Positions 9,005 to 17,935 of a stretch of 64,000 nt of DNA are shown here, in pieces. Position numbers and translations under genes: made by a program. Origin of the DNA: an uncultured Oscillospiraceae bacterium (GTDB taxonomy: Bacteria; Bacillota; Clostridia; Oscillospirales; Oscillospiraceae); assembly GCA_910587345.1 (NCBI GenBank), contig CAJUKH010000038.1, positions 124,001 to 188,000 on the forward strand. The letters are read 5' to 3'. Under the pieces are notes generated by a model. That model was not told where the DNA came from. It saw only the letters and a list, made by a program, of their open reading frames with translations, and ran no database searches. Positions within the stretch are counted from its first letter, which is position 1; each line of letters begins with the position of its first letter.

Positions 9005-9559
9005 ATGGAGGACGAGACCATTGTAGAGTTGCTGTACCGCCGGGATGAGGGGGCGTTGGAGGAGCTGGAGGGGAAATACGGCCCCGGGCTTCTCCGGCTG
9101 GCGGGGCGGTTCCTCAAAAGCCGGGAGGACGTGGAGGAGGCGGTGAACGACACCTGGCTGGCGGCATGGAATACCATCCCGCCCCAGCGGCCGGAGCATC
9201 TCTTTGCCTATCTGGCCCGGCTCTGCCGCTTTGCCGCCTTGGGGCAGGTGGATCGGCTCACCGCACAAAAGCGTTCGGCCACGGTGGTGGAGCTGAGCGG
9301 GGAGCTGGAGCAGTGCCTGCCCGACCCGGCGGCGGAGCGGCGAATGGAGGAGGGAGAGGTCACGGAGGCCATCAACGGCTTTTTGGCCGCTCTGGACAGG
9401 GAAAAGCGGGTCATATTCCTGCGCCGTTACTGGTATGGCGACCCCGTCCGGGAGATCGCCCACAGGATGGGGATGGGGGAAAGCCGGGTGAAAACCACCC
9501 TCTTCCGCCTGCGGAAGAAACTGAAGGAACATTTGGAACAGGAGGGTATTTTTCTATGA
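9005..9559 (+). CDS. ECF-type RNA polymerase sigma factor
   Basis: The 184-residue protein has region 2 (DVEEAVNDTWLAAWN, near residue 40) and a region 4 helix-turn-helix (VREIAHRMGMGESRVKTTLFRLRKKL, near residue 145) with a linker between, the layout of ECF sigma-70 factors. Such factors switch on a small regulon when a partner anti-sigma is relieved. GGGGAGG lies about ten bases before the ATG. The stop codon overlaps the start of the following membrane protein (ATGA), which supports a sigma/anti-sigma pair. The signal and regulon are unknown. Confidence 0.9.
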   Translation: MEDETIVELLYRRDEGALEELEGKYGPGLLRLAGRFLKSREDVEEAVNDTWLAAWNTIPPQRPEHLFAYLARLCRFAALGQVDRLTAQKRSATVVELSGELEQCLPDPAAERRMEEGEVTEAINGFLAALDREKRVIFLRRYWYGDPVREIAHRMGMGESRVKTTLFRLRKKLKEHLEQEGIFL

Positions 9560-10491
9560 ATCAGAATGGGATGATGCTTTTGCGCGCCATGAACGGGGTG
9601 AGAGCCGCCTACATTCAGGAGGCGAAGGAGACCGGGAAGGAAAGGACGGGGCCGCGGATGAGATACTTTGCCGCTGCGGCCTGTCTCTGCCTTGCCCTGT
9701 TGGGAGCCTTGCGGGCGGGGCTGCCCGGGGCATTGGGTCCCAAGCCTCCGATGGGGCCGGCGGTGGTGCCGGTGGAAAGCGAGGTGCCTGGAGAAGTCCA
9801 TGCCGGCACAGAGACTCAAAGCCCTGATGACCGGCAGGTCACCATCCGTTGGCGGGACGTGGTGGTGAACGAATCGGCGGGGCTGAGCGCCGACGCCACC
9901 CGGCTCTACATGGACCCGGCTCTTTATGAGGCAGAGCACTGGGACATGGACCAGGTGCGGGAATACTTCGGCTGGGAGTTGGCCCCCGCCTATATCCCCG
10001 AGGGCCTCACCGGAGGCGGCCAGGGGGTGGGCCTTACCATCTACCGGGATAAGGCCACCGGGGAACTGCTCGAGGACCAGGCGGGCCGGGGCTTCTGGGT
10101 GGATTTCTGGGAAGACGGCAGCCCCAAGTCGGACGACGACATTGTGATCCCAAAGGGATTTACCGTCACCGCCTCCAGGCTGGGCATTCTCCACTGCGGC
10201 CTTCTCCCCGTGGAGGAGGAGCGCATCACCCAGTTTGACCGCACCGATGTGACCATCACCCACGCCAGCCTGCCCTATGGCCCCTTCGACCCCACCCAGA
10301 AGGACCCCAGCGGCCTCTATAACAAGCCCGCCGGTTACTATGATGTCTATGTGGCCGCCTTTACCCTGGACGGGGTGGAGTACGAGGTGGCGACCCAGCG
10401 GCTGGAGCTGGAGGAGCTCATCAAGATCACCGCCTCTATCATCTCTCCCACCGAGGATATCATCGTGGGCGTAGGCTGCGGGATGCCGTAA
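9556..10491 (+). CDS. Membrane-anchored protein, probable anti-sigma factor
   Basis: The 311-residue product starts with a short cytosolic helix containing LLRAMNGVRAAYIQEA, a pattern seen in clostridial anti-sigma proteins encoded next to ECF factors. One membrane segment follows (about residues 36-55, FAAAACLCLALLGALRA) and then about 250 residues outside the cell with no catalytic motif I can name. The start overlaps the sigma factor stop, so the two are coupled. It ends just before a bidirectional terminator. The role is inferred from context; no zinc-binding HxxxCxxC motif is visible, so it is not a classical ZAS anti-sigma. Confidence 0.75.
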   Translation: MNQNGMMLLRAMNGVRAAYIQEAKETGKERTGPRMRYFAAAACLCLALLGALRAGLPGALGPKPPMGPAVVPVESEVPGEVHAGTETQSPDDRQVTIRWRDVVVNESAGLSADATRLYMDPALYEAEHWDMDQVREYFGWELAPAYIPEGLTGGGQGVGLTIYRDKATGELLEDQAGRGFWVDFWEDGSPKSDDDIVIPKGFTVTASRLGILHCGLLPVEEERITQFDRTDVTITHASLPYGPFDPTQKDPSGLYNKPAGYYDVYVAAFTLDGVEYEVATQRLELEELIKITASIISPTEDIIVGVGCGMP

Positions 10492-10492
10492 C

Positions 10493-10531
10493 AAAAAGGC
10501 AGAGGATACACACAGTATCCTCTGCCTTTTT
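10493..10531. terminator. Bidirectional terminator between anti-sigma gene and greA
   Basis: A perfect 17-base stem (AAAAAGGCAGAGGATAC and its complement) with a short ACACA loop gives a U-tract in both directions. It serves the two convergent genes. Confidence 0.92.
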
Positions 10532-11033
10532 AATAGCTGTTGATGGGGATGGAGCCGTCGTCCTGGCCCTTTTCGATGGCCCGGATGACCATGTCGTAGC
10601 CGTAATGCTCGTCCACCTGGATGTGGACGATATCCCCCAGTTTTTTACCCAGCAAGGCCCGGCCCACCGGGGATTCCCGGCTGATGATACCCTTTAAAGG
10701 GTCCTTCCGCATGGTGGTGACCACCTGTAGGACCTCGGTCTCACCGTCTTCGGGAAGGTAGACCGTCACCCTGTCATAGAGGGCCACACCGCCGTTTTTG
10801 CCCCCCTCGTCGATGACCCGGGCGGTGCGGATCATGTTCTCCAGAAAGCGGATGCGGCTCTCGTTTTTGTTCTTTTCCTGCTTGGCGGCTTTGTACTCGA
10901 AATTTTCGCTTAAGTCACCGAAAGCCCGGGCTACCTTTACCGCCTCCAGCAGCTTGGGCCGCAGGACGATGCGCCGCTCGTCCAGCTCTTTTTGCATCAG
11001 TTCAATGTCTTTTTTGGTCAGGGCGTTGTGCAT
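10530..11033 (-). CDS. greA: Transcription elongation factor GreA/GreB family
   Basis: The 167-residue protein has the N-terminal coiled-coil with the acidic GDLSENFEY tip (near residue 39), which inserts into RNA polymerase to rescue backtracked complexes, and a C-terminal FKBP-like domain (SPVGRALLGKKLGDIV). This is the normal GreA layout, a few residues longer than usual at the N-terminus. The ATG has GGAGGT upstream. Confidence 0.94.
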   Translation of the reverse strand: MHNALTKKDIELMQKELDERRIVLRPKLLEAVKVARAFGDLSENFEYKAAKQEKNKNESRIRFLENMIRTARVIDEGGKNGGVALYDRVTVYLPEDGETEVLQVVTTMRKDPLKGIISRESPVGRALLGKKLGDIVHIQVDEHYGYDMVIRAIEKGQDDGSIPINSY

Positions 11034-11197
11034 GGGGACCTCCTTTTTTCAAAAATGCAGTCAGCATTTCAGTTGGCATTTTGGAACGTGACGAGAGAGG
11101 GCGGGACAGCCGACGGCGCTTATGCTCCCTGAGTGGTAAAGCCATCAGGGGAGAGGAAGTCGAACCCAGAGGGGTTCGGCGGCTTCCGGTTCGCAGA

Positions 11198-11237
11198 CCA
11201 AAACAAACGGGCCACCCAAAGGGTGACCCGTTTGTTT
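11198..11237 (-). terminator. Terminator of tRNA-Leu(CAG)
   Basis: A long stem directly follows the encoded CCA end: CCAAAACAAACGGG pairs across a CCCAAAGGG loop region with its complement, with one mismatch. The AT-rich distal arm replaces a classical U-tract. Confidence 0.6.
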
Positions 11238-11324
11238 TGGTGCACGAGGTGGGACTCGAACCCACACGTCCTTGCGAACACCGGCACCTGAAGCCGGCGA
11301 GTCTACCAATTCCACCACTCGTGC
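11238..11324 (-). tRNA. tRNA-Leu (anticodon CAG), CCA encoded
   Basis: On the minus strand GCACGAG pairs with CTCGTGC as acceptor stem. The anticodon arm is CCGGC-TTCAGGT-GCCGG, giving anticodon CAG. The long variable arm and GGTTCGAGTCC T-arm are typical of class II tRNA-Leu. The CCA end is in the DNA. Confidence 0.95.
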
Positions 11325-11351
11325 AAAGTGGCCTTGTTCGGCACGAATGAT

Positions 11352-11380
11352 ACTATACCATATTCAAAGGGGTTTGTCAA
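11352..11380 (-). promoter_or_regulatory. Promoter of tRNA-Leu(CAG)
   Basis: On the minus strand TTGACA and TATAGT are separated by 17 bases, and the -10 lies about 27 bases before the mature tRNA 5' end. Confidence 0.85.
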
Positions 11381-11439
11381 CAGCCATTTTTCCGCTTTTA
11401 GGGAAAATCTGCGCCGAAATTTTTGTGTCTCTTTTCGGA

Positions 11440-11478
11440 AGAAAAGCGGTCCGGCAGAGGGAAGTTGCCGGACCGCCT
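11440..11478 (-). terminator. Terminator of the feoA-feoB-dtxR operon
   Basis: GCGGTCCGGCA (11446-11456) pairs perfectly with 11466-11476. On the minus strand it is followed by TTTTC. It starts just after the DtxR-family stop codon. Confidence 0.8.
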
Positions 11479-11482
11479 GATT

Positions 11483-11848
11483 TTATATTGCCCCGAAATG
11501 TTCCTTCAGCTTCTGGAAGGTCTCGGCGCTGATGTCATGTTCCACCCGGCAGGCATCCTCGGCGGCCTGGGCTTCGCTGACCCCCAGCTCTACAAACCAG
11601 CGGGTAAGGAGCTGGTGGCGCTCGTAGATGCGCGCGGCGATCTCGAGGCCCTTTTCGGTCAGTTCCAATGCGCCATCGGCGCTCATGGTCAGCTTCTCAT
11701 CTTCCCGCAGCAGCTTCACCGCCCGGCTGACGCTGGGCTTGGAAAAATTGAGATGCCGGGCCACGTCGATAGAGTGGACAACGCCCTTTTGCTGTTTCAG
11801 TACCAAAATGGCCTCCAGATAGTCCTCGGCGGATTCCTGTATCCTCAC
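11483..11848 (-). CDS. DtxR/MntR-family metal-dependent repressor
   Basis: The 121-residue protein has the N-terminal winged helix (SAEDYLEAILVLKQQKGVV, then a recognition helix FSKPSVSRAVKLL) followed by the metal-binding dimerisation helices (RVEHDISAETFQKL), as in DtxR/MntR/IdeR repressors. It lacks a C-terminal SH3-like domain, as short clostridial members do. The start is GTG, with a G-rich binding site upstream. It is the last gene after feoA and feoB, so it probably senses ferrous iron and controls this operon; manganese is also possible. Confidence 0.92.
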   Translation of the reverse strand: MRIQESAEDYLEAILVLKQQKGVVHSIDVARHLNFSKPSVSRAVKLLREDEKLTMSADGALELTEKGLEIAARIYERHQLLTRWFVELGVSEAQAAEDACRVEHDISAETFQKLKEHFGAI

Positions 11849-11905
11849 ATGACCGCCCCCTTTCTTCTATTCAGTCTATCACAAAAGGGGGGAAAAGGCA
11901 AGTCT

Positions 11906-14050
11906 TTACAGTCCCCACGCTCCTGCGAGAGCGGTGGTGAGGGCACACAGGACCACCCCGAAGGCGGTTGGGAGGGCGGCGGCCAAGGCGGTCCATTTCC
12001 AGCTTCCCGTCTCCTTATGGATGGTAAGCAGGGTGGTGGAGCAGGGCCAGTGGAGGAGGGAGAAAAGCATCACATTGACGGCGGTGAGGGTGGTCCATCC
12101 GTTGGCCAGAAAGAGCTGCCGCATGGATTCCAGACTGCCCAGCTCCAAAAGGCTCCCCTGGGCCAGATAGGCCATGAGGATGATGGGGATGACGATCTCG
12201 TTGGCGGGAAAGCCCAGGATGAAAGCCATGAGGATGACTCCATCCAGCCCCAAAAGGCGGGCGAAGGGGTCCAGCGCCCCGGCGCAGTGGGCCAGAAGGG
12301 TGGCCTCCCCCACCGTCACATTGGCCATGACCCAGATGAGAAGCCCCGCCGGGGCGGCCACCGCTGCCGCCCGGCCCAGAACGAAGAGGGTCCGGTCGAA
12401 GATGGAGCGGACAATGACCTTGCCCACCTGGGGCTTGCGGTAGGGGGGCAGTTCCAGCGTGAAGGAGGATGGCATTCCCTTCAGCACCGTGGCAGACAAA
12501 AGGCGGGTGGCGATGAAGGTAAGGCCGACCCCCAGCAGGATCACCCCGGTCAGCAGCAAGGCGGAGCGGACCGAGGCCCCCAGCCCGCCGGCGGTGCCCA
12601 CAAAGAACATGGTGAGGATGGCGATAAGGGTGGGGAAGCGGCCGTTGCAGGGGACAAAGCTGTTGGTAAGCACGGCCAGCAGCCGCTCCCGGGGGGAGTC
12701 GATGATGCGGCAGCCCACCACTCCGGCGGCGTTGCAGCCAAAGCCCATGGCGGTGGTGAGAGCCTGCTTTCCGCAGGCGCCGCAGGAGCGGAAGGACTTA
12801 TCCAGGTCATAGGCGATACGGGGGAGATAGCCCACATCCTCCAATAGAGTGAAGAGAGGGAAGAAGATGGCCATGGGGGGCAGCATGACGCTGACCACCC
12901 AGGCCAGCACCCGGTAGACACCCAGCACCAAAGCCCCGTGGAGCCAATCGGGAGCATGGAGGGCCGTAAAGAGCTCGGTAAGGCGGTCCTGAAACCAGAA
13001 AAGGGCCTGGGAAAGCAACTGGGAAGGGTAGTTGGCCCCTACGATGGTGAGCCAGAAGATCCCCGCCAGCAGGGCGACCATGATGGGGTAGCCGGTGGCC
13101 CGGCTGGTGAGAAGGCGGTCCAGCGCCCGGTCGGTGTGGTCATAGGCTTCCCGGTCGAAGGTCACCACCCCGCAGCACAGCCGCCGGGCGGCGGAGAGGA
13201 GGGCGGAGACCATGAAGTCCCGGATGCGGTCGGCGTCAAAGCCCCAGGAGGCCAACTCACTGCGCTGGGCGGAGAGACAGGCGGCAAGGGCCTGCTCCTC
13301 CATGAGTTCCACCCCCAGAAAGGCCGAGGCTGAGGCGGCCAGGCTCTCGTCCCCCTCCAGCAGTTTTAGGGCCAGCCAGCGGGGGGAGAGGCGGCCGGCG
13401 CAATGGGGGGCCAGAAGAGGCTCCAAAGCGGCGATGGCGGTCTCCATCCGCTTGGGGTAGCGAAGGGGCGGCGGGGTGGGGGTGGTCCCCTCAGCCACCT
13501 GATCCAGCGCATCCAAAAGGGTGTGGAGGGACCGCTTTTTTCGGCCCACCGTTCCAATGACTGGCACACCAAGGCGTTGGGAGAGAAGGGAGAGGTCGAT
13601 GTGGATGCCCTTGCGGCGGGCCTCGTCCATCAGGTTGACGCAGACCACCACCCGGGGGTTCAGTTCCAGAGTTTGGAGGACCAGATTCAGATTCCGTTCC
13701 AGACAGGTGGCGTCACAGACCACCGCCACGGCATCGGCGCCGCCGAAGCAGAGGAAGTCCCGGGCCACCTCCTCCTCGGCGGAGTGGGCCAGAAGAGAGT
13801 AAGTACCGGGGAGGTCCACCAGAACATAGCCCTGCCCCTTTCTCTCGCAGTAGCCCTGGGCGTTGGCCACCGTTTTGCCCGGCCAGTTGCCTGTATGCTG
13901 GTGAAGGCCGGTGAGGGCGTTGAAGAGGGTGGATTTTCCCACATTAGGGTTGCCCGCCAGGGCAATGACCCGGTCGGAGGGGGAGCGGCGCATGACAGTA
14001 AGGCCGCCGTCCACCGCCCCCAGACCGGTGGAGGTATGTGTCAGTCCCAT
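11906..14050 (-). CDS. feoB: Ferrous iron transport protein B
   Basis: The 714-residue inner-membrane Fe(II) transporter begins with a G-protein domain: GNPNVGKST (G1), DLPGTYSL (G3) and NLMDEA (G4). It continues into a helical regulatory domain and a polytopic core with the two Gate repeats (around FGCNAAGV and PCNGRFPT). Length is normal for the family. It starts six bases after feoA stops. A nonconserved leader of about 25 residues precedes the G domain. Confidence 0.96.
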   Translation of the reverse strand: MGLTHTSTGLGAVDGGLTVMRRSPSDRVIALAGNPNVGKSTLFNALTGLHQHTGNWPGKTVANAQGYCERKGQGYVLVDLPGTYSLLAHSAEEEVARDFLCFGGADAVAVVCDATCLERNLNLVLQTLELNPRVVVCVNLMDEARRKGIHIDLSLLSQRLGVPVIGTVGRKKRSLHTLLDALDQVAEGTTPTPPPLRYPKRMETAIAALEPLLAPHCAGRLSPRWLALKLLEGDESLAASASAFLGVELMEEQALAACLSAQRSELASWGFDADRIRDFMVSALLSAARRLCCGVVTFDREAYDHTDRALDRLLTSRATGYPIMVALLAGIFWLTIVGANYPSQLLSQALFWFQDRLTELFTALHAPDWLHGALVLGVYRVLAWVVSVMLPPMAIFFPLFTLLEDVGYLPRIAYDLDKSFRSCGACGKQALTTAMGFGCNAAGVVGCRIIDSPRERLLAVLTNSFVPCNGRFPTLIAILTMFFVGTAGGLGASVRSALLLTGVILLGVGLTFIATRLLSATVLKGMPSSFTLELPPYRKPQVGKVIVRSIFDRTLFVLGRAAAVAAPAGLLIWVMANVTVGEATLLAHCAGALDPFARLLGLDGVILMAFILGFPANEIVIPIILMAYLAQGSLLELGSLESMRQLFLANGWTTLTAVNVMLFSLLHWPCSTTLLTIHKETGSWKWTALAAALPTAFGVVLCALTTALAGAWGL

Positions 14051-14056
14051 GGCGGT

Positions 14057-14293
14057 TCACCGGCTTCGAAGGAGCACGTCATGGCCGTCCGAAGCGCGGA
14101 TGGCGATGACGGCTCCCCGGATGAGATAGGCGGAGGGGTCCCCGGCGGGGCTGCGCCCCAGGCACTCCACCTCCGTGCCGGGGGCCAGGCCGATGTCCAG
14201 CATCCGCCGCCGCATGGCTCCGGTGGCGCCCAGTGCCCGGACGGTCCCCCGCTGCCCGGGGGCCAGGTCGCTTAAATAGTGTGGTTCATTCAT
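14057..14293 (-). CDS. feoA: FeoA family protein
   Basis: This 78-residue SH3-like protein has the LSDLAPGQRGTVRAL start and MRRRMLDIGLAPGTEVEC core typical of FeoA, a small cytosolic partner of FeoB. It is the first gene of the feoA-feoB-DtxR operon. An AAAGGG sequence precedes the ATG. Confidence 0.94.
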   Translation of the reverse strand: MNEPHYLSDLAPGQRGTVRALGATGAMRRRMLDIGLAPGTEVECLGRSPAGDPSAYLIRGAVIAIRASDGHDVLLRSR

Positions 14294-14636
14294 ATGAAAA
14301 CACCCTTTGCGGTCAGATTGAAAACAGGTGAACGGGTAGAAGCCCGGTCATCTCAGTATATGGCCGTGAGGGGGGAGGGGTGATTTATTTTGGAGGATGT
14401 GTCTGGATAGAAGGTGGCAGGGGATGTGTGTTCTAAAAGGGGCGTTTCCGCTGATTCGGGTCTATGGTGAGAAAGCATATTACAGGACTGGATAATTTGG
14501 TGATTGAGGGGGAGGGGCCTGTTTAATGAGGGTAGGGTGTTTTTCCTTTGTGGTTGTTTTTTTGCTTGCCCAGGGGGGCCACAGCCCAGCCGTTGGCGGC
14601 TTTGCCGCCTTACGGATGGGGCGTACCCCTTGCGGG

Positions 14637-14904
14637 TAAAACCACTTTTTCTTTTGCAGCGCAAAAGAAAAAGCGGTTCTGGACTCCGAAAAAGAAAAGG
14701 TAGACCGGTGGAAATCTTGGCGAGGTGCGGTACAACCGGGCGTTGGTGTTATGCCGTTATGGTATCCCTTGGGTGAGGGACTTTGGGGTATCCCTTTTGT
14801 TTCCGGCGGCCTGTGTTTGAACGACCCGTGGGTCCTTTTGCGCCACTGCCGTTGAGGGGGTGGAATACTGTAACACGTTCGTTGGTATTTACGCCGCCTG
14901 GGTG
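14637..14904. repeat. Long repeat family R1, copy a
   Basis: This is about 265 bases, closely similar to 15056-15321. It opens with an 18-base perfect palindrome arm pair (AACCACTTTTTCTTTTGC type, here with one change) at 14640-14678, then a shared GGTTCTGGACTCCGAAAAAG block, then less conserved blocks ending in ACGCCGCCTGGG. Confidence 0.8.
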
Positions 14905-15055
14905 GGCGGTTTTCGGAAAGGGTGGGTGGATGTTGTCCGGCTTTGCCGTCTTACGGCTGGGGGGTAACCCTCGGGGGTAAAACTGCCTTTTCTTTTGCGG
15001 GAAAAGTGGGATGTTTTTATCTTGCGGTTGGTTTTTTGCCTGCCCGGCTGGGGCC

Positions 15056-15321
15056 AAAACCACTTTTTCTTTTGCACCGCAAAAGAAAAAGTGGTTCTGG
15101 ACTCCGAAAAAGAAAAGGTAGACCAATGGAAATGATTACGGGCTACGGTACAACCGAACACAACCCCAACCCTGCTTGGTTATCCCTTGGGTAAAATCCT
15201 TTAGGGTATCCCTCTTATTTCCGGCGGCTTGCATTTGAGCGACCCGTGGTCCCTTTTGCGCCACTGCCGTTGAGTGGGCGGAATACTGTTACCTGTTCAC
15301 TGGTATCCACACCGCCTGGGG
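15056..15321. repeat. Long repeat family R1, copy b
   Basis: This second copy of the 14637-14904 repeat has a perfect AACCACTTTTTCTTTTGC stem at 15058-15096 with a three-base loop. The distal half shares GCGCCACTGCCGTTGAG and other blocks with copy a, at clearly lower identity than the palindromic head. Confidence 0.8.
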
Positions 15322-15344
15322 GGTGGTAGCAGTCGGTAGGCGAA

Positions 15345-15471
15345 CTACCCTTCAAGCTGTGTAGGCCGAGGCGGGTCAATTTCAAAGTGATATCTTTAGT
15401 GTTCCACCAACGGACGCACGGGTGCGGGGCAAGAGGAACCATGGGAGCGTAAAGACGTGTTGAGCCGACTC
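15345..15471. repeat. Long repeat family R2, copy a
   Basis: About 125 bases shared with 15640-15764: TCAAGCTGTGTA, GAGGCGGGTCAA, ACGCACGGG and GACGTGTTGAG blocks occur in the same order with diverged spacers. Confidence 0.75.
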
Positions 15472-15639
15472 TAACGCACCTTGTCTTGACCTGAGACTTT
15501 TCTTGGAGAGCGCGAGAGGCTATTCTTTTCCTCGGGAAAAGAATAGTCTTTCGCATCCACGCACCCATAGGCTTGCCACGCACCCACCGGCCAAACGCCA
15601 CCCGCCCTTACGGAGATGGGACGGCTTTTGATGGTGGGA

Positions 15640-15764
15640 CCACCCGTCAAGCTGTGTAAACAGAGGCGGGTCAACTTCAACGGCATCATTTCAGCTCCGC
15701 TAACGTACGCACGGGGCCGGGGCGGGTGGAAGCATGGGTGTAAGGACGTGTTGAGTCGACTTCA
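15640..15764. repeat. Long repeat family R2, copy b
   Basis: Second copy of R2, with the same block order as 15345-15471. It follows the hairpin at 15520-15546. Confidence 0.75.
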
Positions 15765-15855
15765 AAACATACGGTTTTGGGCTGAGGGCCTTCATGCTTA
15801 TTTCCACTTAATGAGCGAAGCGAATTTAGCGGGAGTTGGGGTCATGAGACGGCTG

Positions 15856-15892
15856 GGGGGACATTCTTTAACGTAAAGAATGTCCCCCTTTT
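15856..15892 (+). terminator. Terminator-like hairpin
   Basis: GGGGGACATTCTTTA pairs perfectly with TAAAGAATGTCCCCC around a three-base loop, followed by TTTT on the plus strand. No coding gene ends here, so it may terminate a non-coding transcript crossing the repeats. Confidence 0.6.
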
Positions 15893-15910
15893 CAGCTTTA
15901 CTTTATAAAT

Positions 15911-15944
15911 AGCGGCAACATCCGTATTTTCAGGTGTTGCCGCT
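15911..15944. repeat. Second inverted repeat
   Basis: AGCGGCAACA pairs with TGTTGCCGCT across a 14-base loop, directly after the preceding hairpin. There is no clear U-tract. Confidence 0.5.
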
Positions 15945-16096
15945 GTTTGTTCGGCAGATGACCTCATCGCATATCTCAGCGTATCTTTCTATCATTTTAT
16001 CTGCGACGGTGGTATGGAAAGCGGGAAAGGCGAGAGATGGGACGCCCATCCTTTCTTTGCTCCAATTAGGATATGGCTAAAATGCTCCGGCGGAGC

Positions 16097-17935
16097 TTAG
16101 AGCGTCATATCGTAGATCCGCATGAGGGTGGCGATGGACTGCTCCCAGCTGTAAGTCCCCTGGGGGCCGAACTGGTTATTGCCCAGGCCGCCCATAATAC
16201 CGGCGGCCTGCATCTCTCCCACGGCCTCGCTGGCCCAGGAGGCGATGGAGCCATTGTCGTCAAAGGTGGGGGCTACCTTGTCAAGCCTCACGCCCAGCAC
16301 CTCCGCCAGTCGGGAGAGGATGGCGGAGGCCTGCTCTCTTGTCAGCTGACCGTCAGGGTCAAAAGCCCCTGCCCCCACGCCGGTGACCACCCCCAGGTAG
16401 GCCATTTCCCGCACCTCGTGGCTGCTGGTATCGGTGAAGGTGGGCAGCTCGGGGGAGGGAGCATTTGCCCCGGAGAATGGGTTTTCGTGGTAGTCCACCA
16501 CCGTTTTATAGAGCTGTGCCGCCAGTTTGCAGAAATCCGCCCGGCTGATGGGGTCGTCAAAGTTGCTGCCGGGCAGTTCGGTGTCCGCCCCGCCGCCGCC
16601 GTGGAAGCCGGGCATCCCATTGGGGTGGAACAGGTCCAGGGTGTAGGCCCGGCCAATGGCGTCCCGTGCCCAGTCGGCGGGAGGCTTTTGGCCGGAGGCG
16701 ATGGCCACCTTGATCCGCTGCTCCCCGGACACATTTTCAAAGGTGATGACATCGTCATGCCCGATATAATCGTAGCCATCGGCGTCACTGCTCCCCCGGC
16801 GACTGGCCACTGCCAGCACATAGCCGTGCTCCTTGTCAAAGGGCACTGCCTTCAAGCTGAGGCTCTCCCCGACAGGAATGTCGAAGCGCTCGTTGCCCCA
16901 GTAGGTAGCGGCGCCGTCCATGGAGGTAAAGTACCCGGAGGGACCTGCGGGGGATTCCAGCCCCAGACTCACGGATATCTTACCGTCCTTGGTGGTCTGG
17001 ACATGGATGGGAATTTTGATCTTCCCATTGTGGCTCTGCCAGTTGCCGCCGCCCTCCACCCTGTAGAGCCACTCCAGTTCCAATTCCTCGTTGTGAGAAT
17101 AAGACCAGGCTTCCTTCGGGGTAGCGGCAATGGTAAGGGTCACACTCTCACCGGGGGCCAAAGTGGTGGTGGGCAGGGTTTTTTGGCCGTTGATGCGGAG
17201 AAAGGAGGCCAGCCCATAGCCCCGCAGATCCACCTTCCAGTCGGAGGTGTTGGTGACGGTGAAGGTCTGCTCCTGGGTGGTGCCGCATTCCACCGCCGTG
17301 AAATCCAGAGATTCCCGGCTCACGGTGATGGGCACATCGCCGCCCATGTCTCCGTCATAGGTGATGGTATAGGTCACTTCAAAATCGCAGCTCAGATCCC
17401 AGGCCTTCAGGGCGGAATGGTTGGCCGGGTAGGTGTAGGAGAAGTCCAGGCCGAAGGAGGCCCGGTGGGTCTTGGCGTCCATATTGGGCAGGGCCTCGAT
17501 ATTTAGGTGGTAGGTGTGGCCCGGCTCCAGCTCGTAGACGGGTATATCGAAGTTCAGGTTGCTCTGCTTTTTGTACTCGTCTCCCTCGATTGTGACATTC
17601 ACGGCGTAGACCCCGGTGCTGATGAGGTAGAGGCTTTTGTCTCCCTTGTTGGTCATGGTGATGGTCTTGGCCGGAGGAGTGGTGTAGCCGTACTCGGCGC
17701 TGCCCAGGTCAATAGGGCCGTCCTCCCCGTCGCTGAAGGAGAGCACATATCCCTTTTCAGCGGCCTCGGCCAGATCGTCAATGTGGTCCTTATAGGGGTC
17801 CGTAGGGGGACGCTCCCCATGGGAGCCGCCGATCACGATGTTGGGTGTGCAGTCCTCCTCCGCCAAAGCCACGGCGGACAGCAGGCCCGGGCAAAGAGCG
17901 AGGGCCAGCAGAAGGGATGTGATTTTCTTTTTCAT
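16097..17935 (-). CDS. Secreted SLH-domain surface protein
   Basis: The 612-residue product starts with a clear Sec signal peptide (MKKKITSLLLALALCPGLLSAVALA). The central part is beta-rich, with an Ig/ASH-like segment around VECGTTQEQTFTVTNTSDWK that resembles choice-of-anchor modules. The last 160 residues contain S-layer homology repeats (FDDPISRADFCKLAAQLY, FTDTSSHEVREMAYLGVVTG and FDDNGSIASWASEAVGEMQ), which usually bind pyruvylated secondary cell-wall polymer. It should therefore sit on the cell surface. The ATG has AAGGAG ten bases upstream. It appears to be monocistronic; its ligand is unknown. Confidence 0.88.
   Translation of the reverse strand: MKKKITSLLLALALCPGLLSAVALAEEDCTPNIVIGGSHGERPPTDPYKDHIDDLAEAAEKGYVLSFSDGEDGPIDLGSAEYGYTTPPAKTITMTNKGDKSLYLISTGVYAVNVTIEGDEYKKQSNLNFDIPVYELEPGHTYHLNIEALPNMDAKTHRASFGLDFSYTYPANHSALKAWDLSCDFEVTYTITYDGDMGGDVPITVSRESLDFTAVECGTTQEQTFTVTNTSDWKVDLRGYGLASFLRINGQKTLPTTTLAPGESVTLTIAATPKEAWSYSHNEELELEWLYRVEGGGNWQSHNGKIKIPIHVQTTKDGKISVSLGLESPAGPSGYFTSMDGAATYWGNERFDIPVGESLSLKAVPFDKEHGYVLAVASRRGSSDADGYDYIGHDDVITFENVSGEQRIKVAIASGQKPPADWARDAIGRAYTLDLFHPNGMPGFHGGGGADTELPGSNFDDPISRADFCKLAAQLYKTVVDYHENPFSGANAPSPELPTFTDTSSHEVREMAYLGVVTGVGAGAFDPDGQLTREQASAILSRLAEVLGVRLDKVAPTFDDNGSIASWASEAVGEMQAAGIMGGLGNNQFGPQGTYSWEQSIATLMRIYDMTL

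Larger units (their letters stand above)
14294..16096. other. Gene-free region with long degenerate repeats and hairpins
   Basis: No convincing coding frame exists here: the open frames are short, arginine/glycine-rich and not preceded by binding sites. The stretch is made of two families of diverged repeats (about 265 and 125 bases, annotated separately) with internal palindromes, for example 15520-15546 (CTATTCTTTTCC and its complement). A third partial copy of the start of the first family lies at about 14938-15006, resembling 14598-14660. It could be decayed mobile DNA or a non-coding RNA locus. Confidence 0.7.

Noticed and set aside
11100..11200. tRNA-like words (GAAGTCGAACCC, CTCCCTGA/TCAGGGGAG hairpin) upstream of tRNA-Leu.
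   Set aside because: No acceptor stem or anticodon arm can be formed. At most it is a tRNA relic or part of the terminator region.
15616..15876. 86-residue reading frame in the repeat desert, together with others at 14504-14776 and 14922-15194.
   Set aside because: They are built of the repeats themselves, have no SD and no recognisable domain.
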